This document shows, in pieces, positions 16,772-25,538 of a stretch of DNA of 64,000 nt (positions within the stretch are counted from its first letter, which is position 1; each line of letters opens with the position of its first letter). A model generated the notes under the pieces. That model saw nothing but the letters and a program-made list of their open reading frames with translations, had not been told where the DNA came from and made no database searches. Source of the DNA: Bosea sp. OAE506. GTDB taxonomy: Bacteria; Pseudomonadota; Alphaproteobacteria; Rhizobiales; Beijerinckiaceae. The stretch covers positions 1,117,001 to 1,181,000 of the forward strand of contig NZ_JBEPOB010000001.1 of assembly GCF_040546595.1 (NCBI RefSeq), read 5' to 3'. The position numbers were made by a program, and so were the translations under genes.

Positions 16772-17824
16772 TCAGCTCATGAACTTCAGGATGTTGAGCT
16801 GCTGGATCCGGACGGTCAGCGCATAGGCGGTGTCGAGCTGCGTCGTCAGGTCGGTGACGCGGACATTGGCCTCGTAGGGATCGACGTTCTCGAAGCCCTG
16901 GATCTGCTTGGCGACGATGTCGCGCTGGATGGTGAGCCGCTCGCTCGAGACCTTGACCCGCTCCTCGATGGCGCCGAGCTGCGCCTGCGTCGCCGTGAGG
17001 CCGAGGATCGCCTTGTTGACGCTCTCGATGCTGGCGTCGACGACGGCGCGGAAGGCGTTGGTGTTGAGGGTCTCGGTACCGAGGTCGTAGGCCATGGTGT
17101 AGGCCATGGCGAGGTCGCGCATGGTCTGCGTGTTGGCGTTGGTCGAGACCTCGACGACCTCGCTCAGCGAGATCCGGCCGGTCATGTTCTGGTCGAGCGC
17201 CGAGGACCAGTTCGTGCCCCAGGCGGGATTGGCGAACTCCGCCGGCAGCACGGTCTGCAGGAAGGTCGTCATGTCGGCCTGCGTGATGTTGGCGACGGCG
17301 GGCGCGTTCTGCGCGAAGCCGAAATAGCCGGCGAAGGCAGCGTCGATCGCGACCTTGTTGCCCGGGGCCGGGGTGGCGAAATAGTCGGTCATCGGCCGCT
17401 GCTGCGTGTTGATACCGGCGAAAAGGAACTGGCCGCTGGAGGAGGCGTTGAGCGACGCCGTCAGCGCCTGGAGATTGTTCTTCGCCTCCGATTTCAGGAC
17501 CTCGGCGCCCTTGTCGCCGTCGCGCACGCTGATCAGCGTGGCGAGGAACTGCTCGGCGGTCTCGCGCATGCCGTCGAGCGCCTTCTGCGTCACCTCCAGC
17601 CGCGAGGCGACGAGGCCGTTGGTGTCGACGATGCCGTTCAGCCGGTCGTACTGGTCACGCAGGCCGACCGTCTTGCCGGTGCTGCCGCCGAGCGTCAGCC
17701 CGATATCGGCATAGCGGCCCGTGGTCGATTCCTGGGTGGCGTCGGCCAGGCTGTCGCGGGCCTTCGCGACGGCGTTGCGCAGCGTGCCGGAGAGCGAATA
17801 GTTCGAGATGAAGCTCGTCTTCAT
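16772..17824 (-). CDS. flgL: Hook-filament junction protein FlgL
   Basis: FlgL (HAP3) joins hook to filament. The 350-aa product has the flagellin-like N-terminal helix MKTSFISNYSLSGTLRNAVAKARDSLADATQESTTGRYADIGLTLGG and a C-terminal helix TDLTTQLDTAYALTVRIQQLNILKFMS. It starts 5 bp after the flgK stop, in the flgE-flgK-flgL operon. Confidence 0.94.
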   Translation of the reverse strand: MKTSFISNYSLSGTLRNAVAKARDSLADATQESTTGRYADIGLTLGGSTGKTVGLRDQYDRLNGIVDTNGLVASRLEVTQKALDGMRETAEQFLATLISVRDGDKGAEVLKSEAKNNLQALTASLNASSSGQFLFAGINTQQRPMTDYFATPAPGNKVAIDAAFAGYFGFAQNAPAVANITQADMTTFLQTVLPAEFANPAWGTNWSSALDQNMTGRISLSEVVEVSTNANTQTMRDLAMAYTMAYDLGTETLNTNAFRAVVDASIESVNKAILGLTATQAQLGAIEERVKVSSERLTIQRDIVAKQIQGFENVDPYEANVRVTDLTTQLDTAYALTVRIQQLNILKFMS

Positions 17825-17829
17825 GGTCG

Positions 17830-19311
17830 TTACCTCACGGCCTGCAGCAGCGCCTCGAGCATCCGGTCGATGGTCGAGATCAGGGTCGACGAGGCGTTGA
17901 AGGAGCGCTCCAGCTCCATCATCAGCGTCATCTCCTCGTTGATGTCGACGCCGGTGACGTTCGACAGCGCGGCCGTCGTGCGTTGCAGCAGCGCGGTTTC
18001 GTAGCCGAGCGTCTGCGTCGAGGTCTGGCGCTGCGCCTCCAACCAGCCGACCGAGGAGCCGGCGAAGCCGACGAGTGTGTCGGTCGGGTCGGCGCCGGTG
18101 GCGGGGTCGAAATTGCGGCTTGTGCCGAGCGCGGTCAGCAGGCCCTGGATGCGGTCGGGGAAGCCTGCGGCGCCGCTGGCATTGTAGCTGTAGTTGGGGT
18201 CCAGCGGGTCGGAGATGCCGCCGTCGCGCAGCCGGTCGAGATCGCCGCCCTGGGACGGGTCGGCATTGGCGTTGATGCGGATCGCGCCGGCGAGCCCCGC
18301 CACCGTCACGCCGGTGGCGGGAATGGCGGCGGGGCCGGGCGGCGGGCCGTAGGTGAAGAGCCCCGCCTGGTCGGGACCCACGCCGGTCTGGTCGCTCTCG
18401 GCGAAGACCTCGATCAGCCCGCGGGCGATCTCGTCGAGCTGGCTCTGATAGGTGACGGTGATCTCGTCGCGGACGATCGCCGAGCCGTGGATCTGGCCGG
18501 ATTTCAGCGGCATGATCGCGTTGGGGCCGGTGACCGGCACGCCGTCGACATAGACCGCGTTGCCGGGCGTGCCGGCGCCGAGCGCGAAGCTCGGCACCAT
18601 CGCGACGCTGCGCGGCACCGTTTCGAACAGGGTCACGCCGCCATCGGTGTAGATCACCATGTCGTTGTTGGGACGCGTCGCCACGCTGATGCCCATCTCC
18701 TCCGAGAGCTGGGAGAGGATGCGGTCGCGCGTGTCGAGCTGGTCGGTGATGTCGGCGCCCGACTGGCTGCCCTTGACGATGGCGCGGTTGGCGACCTCGA
18801 ACTCCTTGAGCAGGCCGTTCACCCGCTCGACGCCGAGCGCCATGTCGGCATCGGCCTGCTGGCGGACGGTGCGCACCGCCTCGCTGGCGGCGTTGAGGCT
18901 GCGGACCATCTCGGTCGCCTTGGTCAGCACGTTCTGCGCGAGCAAGGGATCGTCCGGCGTCACGCCGTACTGCTGGAGCGCGTTTGTCAGCGCGCCGAGC
19001 TTGGCCGCGAGCGACTGGTCGAGCTCGGGGTCGTCGACCGTGGCTTCCAGCTGGTCGAGCGCATCGACGATCGCCTGCTGCCCTGAGGTCGTCGCGGTGG
19101 AGCCGAGCTTGGCCGCGAAGAGCACCGAGTCCACGGCACGGCTGATCGAGGCGATCCTGACCGCACCGCCATAGGTGGTCACCAGCGTGCCGGCCTTGCG
19201 GTTGTAGTTGGGGTCGTCGGCGCCGGCGACGTTGCGCGAGAGCACGGAGGTCTGGGTCGAGGTCGCGGTCAGGGAGGACTGCGCCACGTTCAGGGCGGAT
19301 GACAGGCTCAT
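17830..19311 (-). CDS. flgK: Hook-filament junction protein FlgK
   Basis: FlgK (HAP1) lies between hook and FlgL. The 493-aa product has the axial-protein N-terminal helix MSLSSALNVAQSSLTATSTQTSVLSRNVAGADDPNYNRK and the C-terminal block VTGVDINEEMTLMMELERSFNASSTLISTIDRMLEALLQAVR. Length is usual for rhizobial FlgK. It is 31 bp after flgE. Confidence 0.95.
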   Translation of the reverse strand: MSLSSALNVAQSSLTATSTQTSVLSRNVAGADDPNYNRKAGTLVTTYGGAVRIASISRAVDSVLFAAKLGSTATTSGQQAIVDALDQLEATVDDPELDQSLAAKLGALTNALQQYGVTPDDPLLAQNVLTKATEMVRSLNAASEAVRTVRQQADADMALGVERVNGLLKEFEVANRAIVKGSQSGADITDQLDTRDRILSQLSEEMGISVATRPNNDMVIYTDGGVTLFETVPRSVAMVPSFALGAGTPGNAVYVDGVPVTGPNAIMPLKSGQIHGSAIVRDEITVTYQSQLDEIARGLIEVFAESDQTGVGPDQAGLFTYGPPPGPAAIPATGVTVAGLAGAIRINANADPSQGGDLDRLRDGGISDPLDPNYSYNASGAAGFPDRIQGLLTALGTSRNFDPATGADPTDTLVGFAGSSVGWLEAQRQTSTQTLGYETALLQRTTAALSNVTGVDINEEMTLMMELERSFNASSTLISTIDRMLEALLQAVR

Positions 19312-19342
19312 GGCAGGGTCCCCGTCTCGCTTTCGGCTGCGC

Positions 19343-20599
19343 TCAGCGCTTCAGGTTGACGAGGACGTCGAGGATTTCCGAGCCGGTCTGGAAGACCTTC
19401 GAATTCGCCGTGTAGCTGCGCTGCGACTCGATCATCGCGGTCAGCTCGGTGGCGAGGTCGACATTGGACTGCTCCAGCGCCCCGGAGCGGATCGAGCCGA
19501 AGCTGCCGCTCTCGGGGAAGCCGACGATGACGTCGCCCGAGCGGTCGCTGACCGAATAGACATTGCCCGATTGCGGGGTCAGCTGGTCCGGGCTCGGCAC
19601 GGTGGCGAGCGGGATGCGGTAGGTCGCGCGCCGGGCGCCGTTCTCGAAGACGGCGTAGACGGTGCCGTCATTGGCGATGTCGACGCTCTCGACCGCGCTC
19701 GGGGCGTTGCCGTCGACGGCGAGTTCGAGCGCGGTCTCGCCGGTCGCGACCTGCGAGACCTGGCTGAAGTCGATCGTGGCGGTGGCGCCGCCGGGAATGG
19801 CGACGGTGAAATTCGCCGGTGCGGTGGTGAGCTGGCCGGTCGGGCCGAAGGCCAGCGCGACGTTGGCGAGCGGGCCGCCCGCATAGGGGAAGCCGCCGGC
19901 GGTCGCGGCCGCCTGGTCGAAGACCACCGCCTGCCAGGTGTCGAGCGCCGTTCCGGTCTTGGCCATGTAGACGTCCAGGAATTTCTTGTTGCCGAGATTG
20001 TCGTAGGAGACGATCGAGGCCTTGCTCGAATAGGTGCTGCCGGCGACGTTGTCGGAGGGCAGGGTGCCCGGCGCGATCACCGCGGCATTGGAGTCGAGCA
20101 CGCCCTTCAGCGTGCCGCTCACCGTCGGGTTGGCCTCATAGGCGACATTGGCGAGGTTGATGCGCTCCAGCCCGTCGAGGCTGTTGGCGACGACGGTCGG
20201 GTCGCCGTTCTGGATCGGGTAGCCCATCAGGTAGAAGCCGGCCGAATTGACCAGTTCCTGGCTGCCGTTCTTCACGAAGGCACCGGCGCGGGTCATGTAG
20301 GGCGTGCCGCCGGCATCGGTGACGACGAAGAAGCCGTTGCCCTTGATGGCGAGGTCCGTCTTCGAGGTCGAGCCCATGATCAGGCCCTCGTCGGAGATCG
20401 CGTAGCGCGTCGTCGTTTCGACGCCGCCGGAATTGTATTCGCTGTGGTTCCCTTCGGAGATCAGCGAGGAAAACTCGGTCGAGGCGCGCTTGTAGCCGAC
20501 GGTGTTGACGTTCGCGATGTTGTCGCTGACCGCGCCCAGCTTGCTGCCCTGGGCGGCCATGCCGGATACGCCGGTGCGCATGATCCCGAAAATGCTCAT
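19343..20599 (-). CDS. flgE: Flagellar hook protein FlgE
   Basis: FlgE builds the hook. The 418-aa product has the rod/hook N-terminus MSIFGIMRTGVSGMAAQGSKLGAVSDNIANVNTVGYKRASTEF, the domain LAIKGNGFFVVTDAGGTPYMTRAGAF, and the C-terminal SNVDLATELTAMIESQRSYTANSKVFQTGSEILDVLVNLKR. It is the first gene of flgE-flgK-flgL. Confidence 0.96.
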   Translation of the reverse strand: MSIFGIMRTGVSGMAAQGSKLGAVSDNIANVNTVGYKRASTEFSSLISEGNHSEYNSGGVETTTRYAISDEGLIMGSTSKTDLAIKGNGFFVVTDAGGTPYMTRAGAFVKNGSQELVNSAGFYLMGYPIQNGDPTVVANSLDGLERINLANVAYEANPTVSGTLKGVLDSNAAVIAPGTLPSDNVAGSTYSSKASIVSYDNLGNKKFLDVYMAKTGTALDTWQAVVFDQAAATAGGFPYAGGPLANVALAFGPTGQLTTAPANFTVAIPGGATATIDFSQVSQVATGETALELAVDGNAPSAVESVDIANDGTVYAVFENGARRATYRIPLATVPSPDQLTPQSGNVYSVSDRSGDVIVGFPESGSFGSIRSGALEQSNVDLATELTAMIESQRSYTANSKVFQTGSEILDVLVNLKR

Positions 20600-21020
20600 C
20601 TGCCGATCTCCAAGCCAAGCTTTCGAGGCTCATCTGATCTGGAGTTGCTTGCCCGAAGCTTTCGCCGGACGATGGTGAGCTTTTGATTCAATTTTGACAG
20701 GAAACGACCGACGAATACGTTGGATTCGACTCCATATACTATAGGCGCTCCCGCGCGCCTGATTTGGCGACCGGCCGGCCGGAAAGCAGTGGTTCTGCCG
20801 AGGCCCGGTTCAGGTGCGGTCGCGGCTAAATTTCGAGGGTTAATGAAAAGTATACGCTTTCTTATAAATCCGTATAACGGTCTTTAATCGAGGTTTCCGC
20901 AGTGTTTCATCTCGCCTGTCATCGTCTCGATCTTGCATTGACCATGACGAAGACGGTCCCTAGCGTCAGACTGCTTCCAGCTCTTTTGAGGGGGAGTTGT
21001 ACCGATGCTGGGGGGTATCC
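20600..21020. promoter_or_regulatory. Divergent flgE / rem regulatory region (421 bp, no gene)
   Basis: No convincing ORF is seen. The left part (20643-20669) carries the flgE copy of the flagellar motif on the minus strand (CCGGCGAAAGC, TTCGGGC, AAGCAAC), 44-70 bp before flgE. The middle (about 20690-20900) is much more AT-rich than the surroundings. It holds a candidate sigma70-like promoter for rem: TTAATG at 20840-20845, 17 bases, TATAAA at 20863-20868. That would leave a leader of about 150 bases before the rem start. The promoter call is weak, with only three matches in the -35 box. Confidence 0.45.
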
Positions 21021-21695
21021 ATGTATATCGTGATCGATGATCGGGTTCTCGTAACCGAAGGATATCAGTCTCTGTTTACTGGCGAGGGTGTTCCGGCGAT
21101 CGGTTTCACCCCCTCGCGCTTCCAGGAATGGGTCGAGGACACCTCGGCGGACCATCTCAACAGCGTCGAGGCCTTCCTGATCGGCGACTGTGCCGAGCGC
21201 TCGACCTTCCCGACCATGATCCGCCGCCGTTCGCAGGCGCCGGTGATTGCCATGAACGAGGCCTCTTCGCTCGAAAAGACGCTGGAGCTCTTCGCCGCGG
21301 GCGTCGACGACGTGGTCCGCAAGCCGGTGCATGTGCGGGAGATCCTGGCCCGGGTGAATGCGATGCAGCGCCGTGCCGAGAAGCGGCGCGCCACCGATGA
21401 CGAGGTCACGATCGGCGAGATCAAGGTGCATTTCGACGGCAGCGACCCCGAGGTCGCCGGCGAACAGATGGCGCTACCGCGCCGCGAGCGCCGCATCCTC
21501 GAATTCCTGATGCGCAATCGCGGCCGCTGGGTCACCAAGACCCAGGTCTTCAACGCCGTCTACGGCCTGTTCGATGCCGAGGTCGACGAGGCCGTGGTCG
21601 AGAGCCATGTCAGCAAGCTGCGCAAGAAACTGCGCGAGCGGCTCGGCTACGACCCGATCGAGTCCAAGCGCTATCTCGGTTACACGATCTCCTGA
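21021..21695 (+). CDS. rem: Rem/FtcR-type flagellar response regulator
   Basis: This is an OmpR-class transcription activator of flagellar genes; relatives are Rem of Sinorhizobium and FtcR of Brucella. The 224-aa product has a receiver domain starting MYIVIDDRVLVTEGYQSLF, with acidic D6/D7, likely phospho-acceptor D56 (FLIGDC) and the KPVH loop. A winged-helix domain follows (MALPRRERRILEFLMRNRGRWVTKTQVFNAVYG...ESHVSKLRKKLRERLG). The ATG at 21021 has GGGGG six bases upstream and is preferred over an upstream TTG at 20997. No histidine kinase gene is nearby, as expected for these orphan regulators. It is the most likely controller of the operons around it. Confidence 0.9.
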   Translation: MYIVIDDRVLVTEGYQSLFTGEGVPAIGFTPSRFQEWVEDTSADHLNSVEAFLIGDCAERSTFPTMIRRRSQAPVIAMNEASSLEKTLELFAAGVDDVVRKPVHVREILARVNAMQRRAEKRRATDDEVTIGEIKVHFDGSDPEVAGEQMALPRRERRILEFLMRNRGRWVTKTQVFNAVYGLFDAEVDEAVVESHVSKLRKKLRERLGYDPIESKRYLGYTIS

Positions 21696-21701
21696 CTTAC
21701 A

Positions 21702-21721
21702 CCCCGGCCGCAGGGCCGGGG
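21702..21721 (+). terminator. Hairpin after rem, possible terminator
   Basis: Perfect 8-bp inverted repeat CCCCGGCC / GGCCGGGG with a 4-base loop, starting 7 bp after the rem stop. No T-run follows, so it is only a possible terminator or RNA-stabilising hairpin. Confidence 0.35.
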
Positions 21722-21790
21722 CCGGCCTTGCCGTGCGTCTTCGACAGTCTTCGCTCCAGCTTTATCTCTCGCAATTTTGTCGAGACCAGC

Positions 21791-21815
21791 TTCACGCAAG
21801 TCAATCCTCCTAATG
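21791..21815 (+). promoter_or_regulatory. Degenerate flagellar promoter-like motif upstream of flgB
   Basis: TTCACGCAAGTC, then AATCCTC, then CTAATG. By eye it matches 16 of 25 positions of the motA site and lies 30-54 bp before the flgB start, the same spacing as the stronger copies. Confidence 0.35.
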
Positions 21816-21844
21816 TCGTCTGGTCACGACAAGGGAGGCTTCCG

Positions 21845-22225
21845 GTGGAGCCCATCCATCTCTTCGATCTCGCCGCCCAGCAGTCGCGCTGGCTGGCCGT
21901 TCGACAGAACGCCGTCTCGCAGAACATCGCGAATGCCAATACGCCGCGCTATACCGCGCGCGATGTCGAGCCGTTCGAGGCCGTGGTGCGCAAGACCACG
22001 CTGTCGCTGGCGGCGACCGAGCCGAACCATATCAGCTCGACGCCGGCCGACGCGCTGACCGCCCGGCCGCGCAAGTCGAACAGCTGGTCCACCGTCCATT
22101 CCGGCAATTCGGTCAGCCTCGAGCAGGAAATGCTCAAGGCCGGCGAGATCAGCCGCAACCACGCCTTCACGACGAACATCGTGCGTAGCTTCCACCGGAT
22201 GATGATGACCGCGATCAAGGGCTGA
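21845..22225 (+). CDS. flgB: Flagellar basal-body rod protein FlgB
   Basis: FlgB is a proximal rod protein. The 126-aa product reads [44 protein letters not shown], the rod-protein N-terminal motif, and ends [22 protein letters not shown]. The GTG start at 21845 is chosen because GGGAGG lies six bases upstream; the frame runs back to 21728 without recognisable protein. It precedes flgC by 55 bp. Confidence 0.93.
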   Translation: MEPIHLFDLAAQQSRWLAVRQNAVSQNIANANTPRYTARDVEPFEAVVRKTTLSLAATEPNHISSTPADALTARPRKSNSWSTVHSGNSVSLEQEMLKAGEISRNHAFTTNIVRSFHRMMMTAIKG

Positions 22226-22230
22226 CCAGC

Positions 22231-22253
22231 CCCGCGCAAGCATTCGTCGCTCG
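22231..22253 (+). promoter_or_regulatory. Candidate flagellar promoter/regulator motif upstream of flgC
   Basis: The plus strand reads CCCGCGCAAGC, then ATTCGT, then CGCTCG, 28-50 bp before the flgC ATG. It implies that flgC-fliE-flgG-flgA-flgI has its own promoter besides any read-through from flgB. Confidence 0.45.
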
Positions 22254-22280
22254 AATACTGTCCAGAGTGAGTACAGAGCC

Positions 22281-22700
22281 ATGATCGACCCTCTCGACGC
22301 TTCGATGAAGATCGCCGGTGCCGGCCTCCAGGCCCAGTCGACGCGGGTGCGCGTCGTCTCGGAGAACCTGGCGAACGCCCAGGCCACCGGCACGACCCGC
22401 GGGGCCGATCCCTACCGCCGCAAGACCGTGACCTTCGAGAGCGCGATGAACCGGGCCCTGGGCGTCTCGCTCGTCAAGATCAAGGGCGTCGGCGTCGACA
22501 AGGCACCCTTCCGTGTCGAGTTCGAGCCGAGCCATCCGGCCGCCGACGAGAAGGGCTACGTCAAGATGCCCAACGTCTCGCTGCTGCTCGAAATGGCCGA
22601 CATGCGCGAGGCGAACCGCTCCTACGAGGCCAACCTGCAGATGATCAAGCAGGCGCGCTCGATGCAATCCATGACCATCGATCTTTTGAGGAACGGCTGA
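22281..22700 (+). CDS. flgC: Flagellar basal-body rod protein FlgC
   Basis: FlgC is a proximal rod protein. The 139-aa product starts [48 protein letters not shown] and ends [35 protein letters not shown], both signatures of the family. Its stop overlaps the fliE start (TGATG). Confidence 0.96.
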   Translation: MIDPLDASMKIAGAGLQAQSTRVRVVSENLANAQATGTTRGADPYRRKTVTFESAMNRALGVSLVKIKGVGVDKAPFRVEFEPSHPAADEKGYVKMPNVSLLLEMADMREANRSYEANLQMIKQARSMQSMTIDLLRNG

Positions 22701-23038
22701 TGCTCAACGCGATTTCCGCTCTCGCGCCGGTCGCGAGCCAGGTCACACAGGGTCTGTCGGGACTCGGTGGCGCCAGCCTGCGCCAGGGCGCGGCCGCCAC
22801 GACGGGCGCGGCCCAGCCCGGCGCCGATTTCGGCTCCGTCTTCGCCAATGTGGCGCAGAACTTCGTCGACAAGCTCGCCGAGGGCGAGAGCCAGGCGGTG
22901 GCCGGCATCCAGGGCAAGGCGGCCGTTCAGGACGTCGTCCAGGCGGTGATGTCGGCCGAGCAGTCGCTGCAGCTCGCCATGGCGATGCGCGACAAGGTCG
23001 TCGGCGCCTACCAAGAATTCATGCACATGGCGATCTGA
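22700..23038 (+). CDS. fliE: Flagellar hook-basal body protein FliE
   Basis: FliE is the adaptor between MS ring and rod. The 112-aa product has a variable Ala/Gly-rich start and the conserved end VQDVVQAVMSAEQSLQLAMAMRDKVVGAYQEFMHMAI. Its ATG overlaps the flgC stop; flgG follows after 12 bp. Confidence 0.95.
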   Translation: MLNAISALAPVASQVTQGLSGLGGASLRQGAAATTGAAQPGADFGSVFANVAQNFVDKLAEGESQAVAGIQGKAAVQDVVQAVMSAEQSLQLAMAMRDKVVGAYQEFMHMAI

Positions 23039-23050
23039 GGAACGAAGCCG

Positions 23051-23839
23051 ATGAAAGTCCTCGCCATCGCGGCCACCGGCATGAGCGCGCAGCAGCTCAA
23101 TGTCGAGGTCATCGCCAACAACATCTCCAACATCAACACGACGTCGTTCAAGCGGGCGCGCCCGGAGTTCACCGACCTGCTCTATCAGACCGAGCGCTCG
23201 CGCGGCGTGCCCAATCGCGGCGGCGACGGCTCGATCCCCGAGGGCGCTTCGCTCGGGCTCGGCGTGCGCGCCGCCGCGATCCGCAACCTGCACATCCAGG
23301 GTGCGATGACGCAGACCGGCAACCGGCTCGACCTCGCCATCGACGGGCGCGGCTGGTTCAAGGTCACGGCCCCGGAAGGCGAGACGCTCTTTGCCCGCGC
23401 GGGCACCTTCAACACCAATGCCGATGGCGACATCGTCACGGCCGATGGCTATCTGCTCGATCCGGCGATCCGGGTCCCGGCCGATGCGGTCGACGTCACC
23501 GTCAACGAATCCGGGCTGGTGCTCGCCAAGATCCCGGGCGAGGTGCAGCCGCGCCAACTCGGCCAGATCACGCTGGCGAATTTCGCCAATGATGCCGGGC
23601 TCGAGCCGCTCGGCGGCAACCTCTACCGCGAGACCGTGGCCTCGGGGCAGCCGACCGACGGCAACCCGACCGCGATCGGCTTCGGCAAACTGCGCCAGGG
23701 CTATCTCGAGGCGTCGAACGTCGATCCGGTGAAGGAGATCACGGCGCTGATTGCGGCGCAGCGCGCCTATGAGATGAACGCCAAGGTCATCACCGCCGCC
23801 GACCAGATGGCCGGCACCGTCTCCAACGGCATCCGGTGA
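23051..23839 (+). CDS. flgG: Flagellar distal rod protein FlgG
   Basis: FlgG forms the distal rod. The 262-aa product carries the family N-terminus [46 protein letters not shown], the middle [28 protein letters not shown], and the C-terminus [46 protein letters not shown]. Length is typical. Its stop overlaps the flgA GTG start. Confidence 0.97.
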   Translation: MKVLAIAATGMSAQQLNVEVIANNISNINTTSFKRARPEFTDLLYQTERSRGVPNRGGDGSIPEGASLGLGVRAAAIRNLHIQGAMTQTGNRLDLAIDGRGWFKVTAPEGETLFARAGTFNTNADGDIVTADGYLLDPAIRVPADAVDVTVNESGLVLAKIPGEVQPRQLGQITLANFANDAGLEPLGGNLYRETVASGQPTDGNPTAIGFGKLRQGYLEASNVDPVKEITALIAAQRAYEMNAKVITAADQMAGTVSNGIR

Positions 23840-24327
23840 GGCGCGTGATGGTCCACCCGACGCTGCGCCGGAAGGGTTTCGCCGCGGCCGCTCTCGCCGC
23901 TGGTCTCGCCATGCTCGCGACCGGCCCGGTCCAGGCCAACCCGGCGGCGGTGACGCTGCCGGTCCCGTCGGTCACGCTCTATCCGGGCGACGTCATCGCC
24001 GATGTGCATCTGGTCGATCGCGCCTTCCGGGTGGCGGGGCGGGTGGCGGTGGACAACCGGCTCGCTTTGGTCGGCAAGGTCGTGCGGCGCACGCTGCTGC
24101 CGGGCCAGCCGATCCCGCTCAACGCGGTCGATGATGCCAAGGTGGTGCGCCGCGGCGTGCCGACCCAGGTTGTGTTCCGCGAGAGCGACCTCGTCATCAC
24201 CGGCATCGTCGAGCCGATGGCCTCGGCCTCGGTCAACGAGATGGTCAAGGCGCGCAATCCCGACACCGGGCTGATCGTGGTCGGCGTCGTCCAGGCGGAC
24301 GGCACGATCCGCGTCGGGAGCGAATGA
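23836..24327 (+). CDS. flgA: Flagellar P-ring assembly chaperone FlgA
   Basis: FlgA is a periplasmic chaperone for P-ring assembly. The 163-aa product has a signal peptide ([24 protein letters not shown]) and the SAF/FlgA domain [19 protein letters not shown], then [29 protein letters not shown] and the end [12 protein letters not shown]. The GTG at 23836 overlaps the flgG stop (GTGA), like other junctions in this operon; an ATG at 23848 is the alternative. Its last codons overlap flgI. Confidence 0.92.
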   Translation: MRRVMVHPTLRRKGFAAAALAAGLAMLATGPVQANPAAVTLPVPSVTLYPGDVIADVHLVDRAFRVAGRVAVDNRLALVGKVVRRTLLPGQPIPLNAVDDAKVVRRGVPTQVVFRESDLVITGIVEPMASASVNEMVKARNPDTGLIVVGVVQADGTIRVGSE

Positions 24328-25445
24328 TGGCGCTCGCCTCGCGACTGATCGTCGGCCTCTGCGCGCTCGCCCTCGCGCTGACCGGTGCCCTGCCGGCCCG
24401 TGCCTCGGTGCGGATCAAGGACATCGCCGGGCTGCAGGGCGTGCGCGACAACCAGCTTGTCGGCTACGGGCTCGTCATCGGCCTGCAGGGCACGGGCGAC
24501 AGCGTGCGCAACTCGCCCTTCACCGGCCAGGCGCTGCAATCCATGCTCGACCGGCTGGGCGTGAACGTCCGCAACTCGGCGCTGCGCACACGCAATGTCG
24601 CGGCAGTGATCGTGACGGCAGATCTGCCGGCCTTCGCCGGGCGCGGCAGCCGCATCGACGTCTCCGTCGCCTCGATGGGGGATGCGACCTCGCTGCTGGG
24701 TGGCACGCTCGTCGTCACCTCGCTTCTGGCAGCGGACGGGCAGACCTATGCGCTGGCGCAAGGCCGCCTCAACGTGTCGGGTTTCTCCGCCCAGGGCGAG
24801 GCCGAGCGGCTGACGCAGGGGGTGACCACGGCCGCGCGCATTCCCGGCGGTGCCCTCGTCGAGCGCCAGATCCCCGACCAGCTCGCGACGCTGCATGTGC
24901 TTTCGCTCGAGCTGCGGAACCCGGATTTCGTCACGGCCGAGCGCGTCGCCGGCGCGATCAACGCCTTCACCCGCGAGCGCTACAAATCGACCGTCGCCTT
25001 CGCGCTCGACCACCGCACGATCAGCCTGACGCGACCGCCGAACATGTCGACGGCGCGCTTCATCGCCGAGATCGAGCGGCTGACGCTGGAGCCGGATTCG
25101 CCTGCCCGCGTCGTCGTCGACGAGCGCACCGGCACGGTGGTGATCGGACGCGACGTCAAGATCTCCACGGTCGCCGTGACCCATGGCAACCTGACGGTGC
25201 GCGTCACCGAAACGCCGATGGTCTCGCAGCCGGAACCGCTCAGCAACGGCCAGACGGTGGTTGTGCCGCGCACGCAGATCGAGGCGCAGCAGGGCAATGG
25301 CCGGCTCGCCATCATCAACGGCGCGAACCTGCACACGCTGGTGCGCGGCCTCAACCAGATCGGGCTGAAGCCGGCGGGGATCATCGCGATCCTGCAGGCG
25401 ATCAAGACCGCGGGCGCTCTTCAGGCCGACCTCGTCGTGCAGTAG
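24324..25445 (+). CDS. flgI: Flagellar P-ring protein FlgI
   Basis: FlgI forms the periplasmic P ring. The 373-aa product has a signal peptide ending near PARA and the highly conserved block SVRIKDIAGLQGVRDNQLVGYGLVIGLQGTGDSVRNSPFTGQALQSMLDRLGVN. It ends LVRGLNQIGLKPAGIIAILQAIKTAGALQADLVVQ. It is the last gene of the flgC run; a promoter-like motif follows at 25482. Confidence 0.97.
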   Translation: MMALASRLIVGLCALALALTGALPARASVRIKDIAGLQGVRDNQLVGYGLVIGLQGTGDSVRNSPFTGQALQSMLDRLGVNVRNSALRTRNVAAVIVTADLPAFAGRGSRIDVSVASMGDATSLLGGTLVVTSLLAADGQTYALAQGRLNVSGFSAQGEAERLTQGVTTAARIPGGALVERQIPDQLATLHVLSLELRNPDFVTAERVAGAINAFTRERYKSTVAFALDHRTISLTRPPNMSTARFIAEIERLTLEPDSPARVVVDERTGTVVIGRDVKISTVAVTHGNLTVRVTETPMVSQPEPLSNGQTVVVPRTQIEAQQGNGRLAIINGANLHTLVRGLNQIGLKPAGIIAILQAIKTAGALQADLVVQ

Positions 25446-25481
25446 CGCGCCGGTTCGGCGCCGGCCTCGCGCCGCGCCAGC

Positions 25482-25506
25482 CCCGCGAAAGCGACGCCCG
25501 CTAGAA
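25482..25506 (+). promoter_or_regulatory. Candidate flagellar promoter/regulator motif upstream of motE-flgH-fliL-fliP
   Basis: CCCGCGAAAGC, then GACGC, then CCGCTAGAAG. It is nearly identical to the fliC site in its second half and lies 33-57 bp before the motE-like start. Confidence 0.45.
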
Positions 25507-25538
25507 GCAAACCATCGACCATCGAGCCGAGGGGCGCC

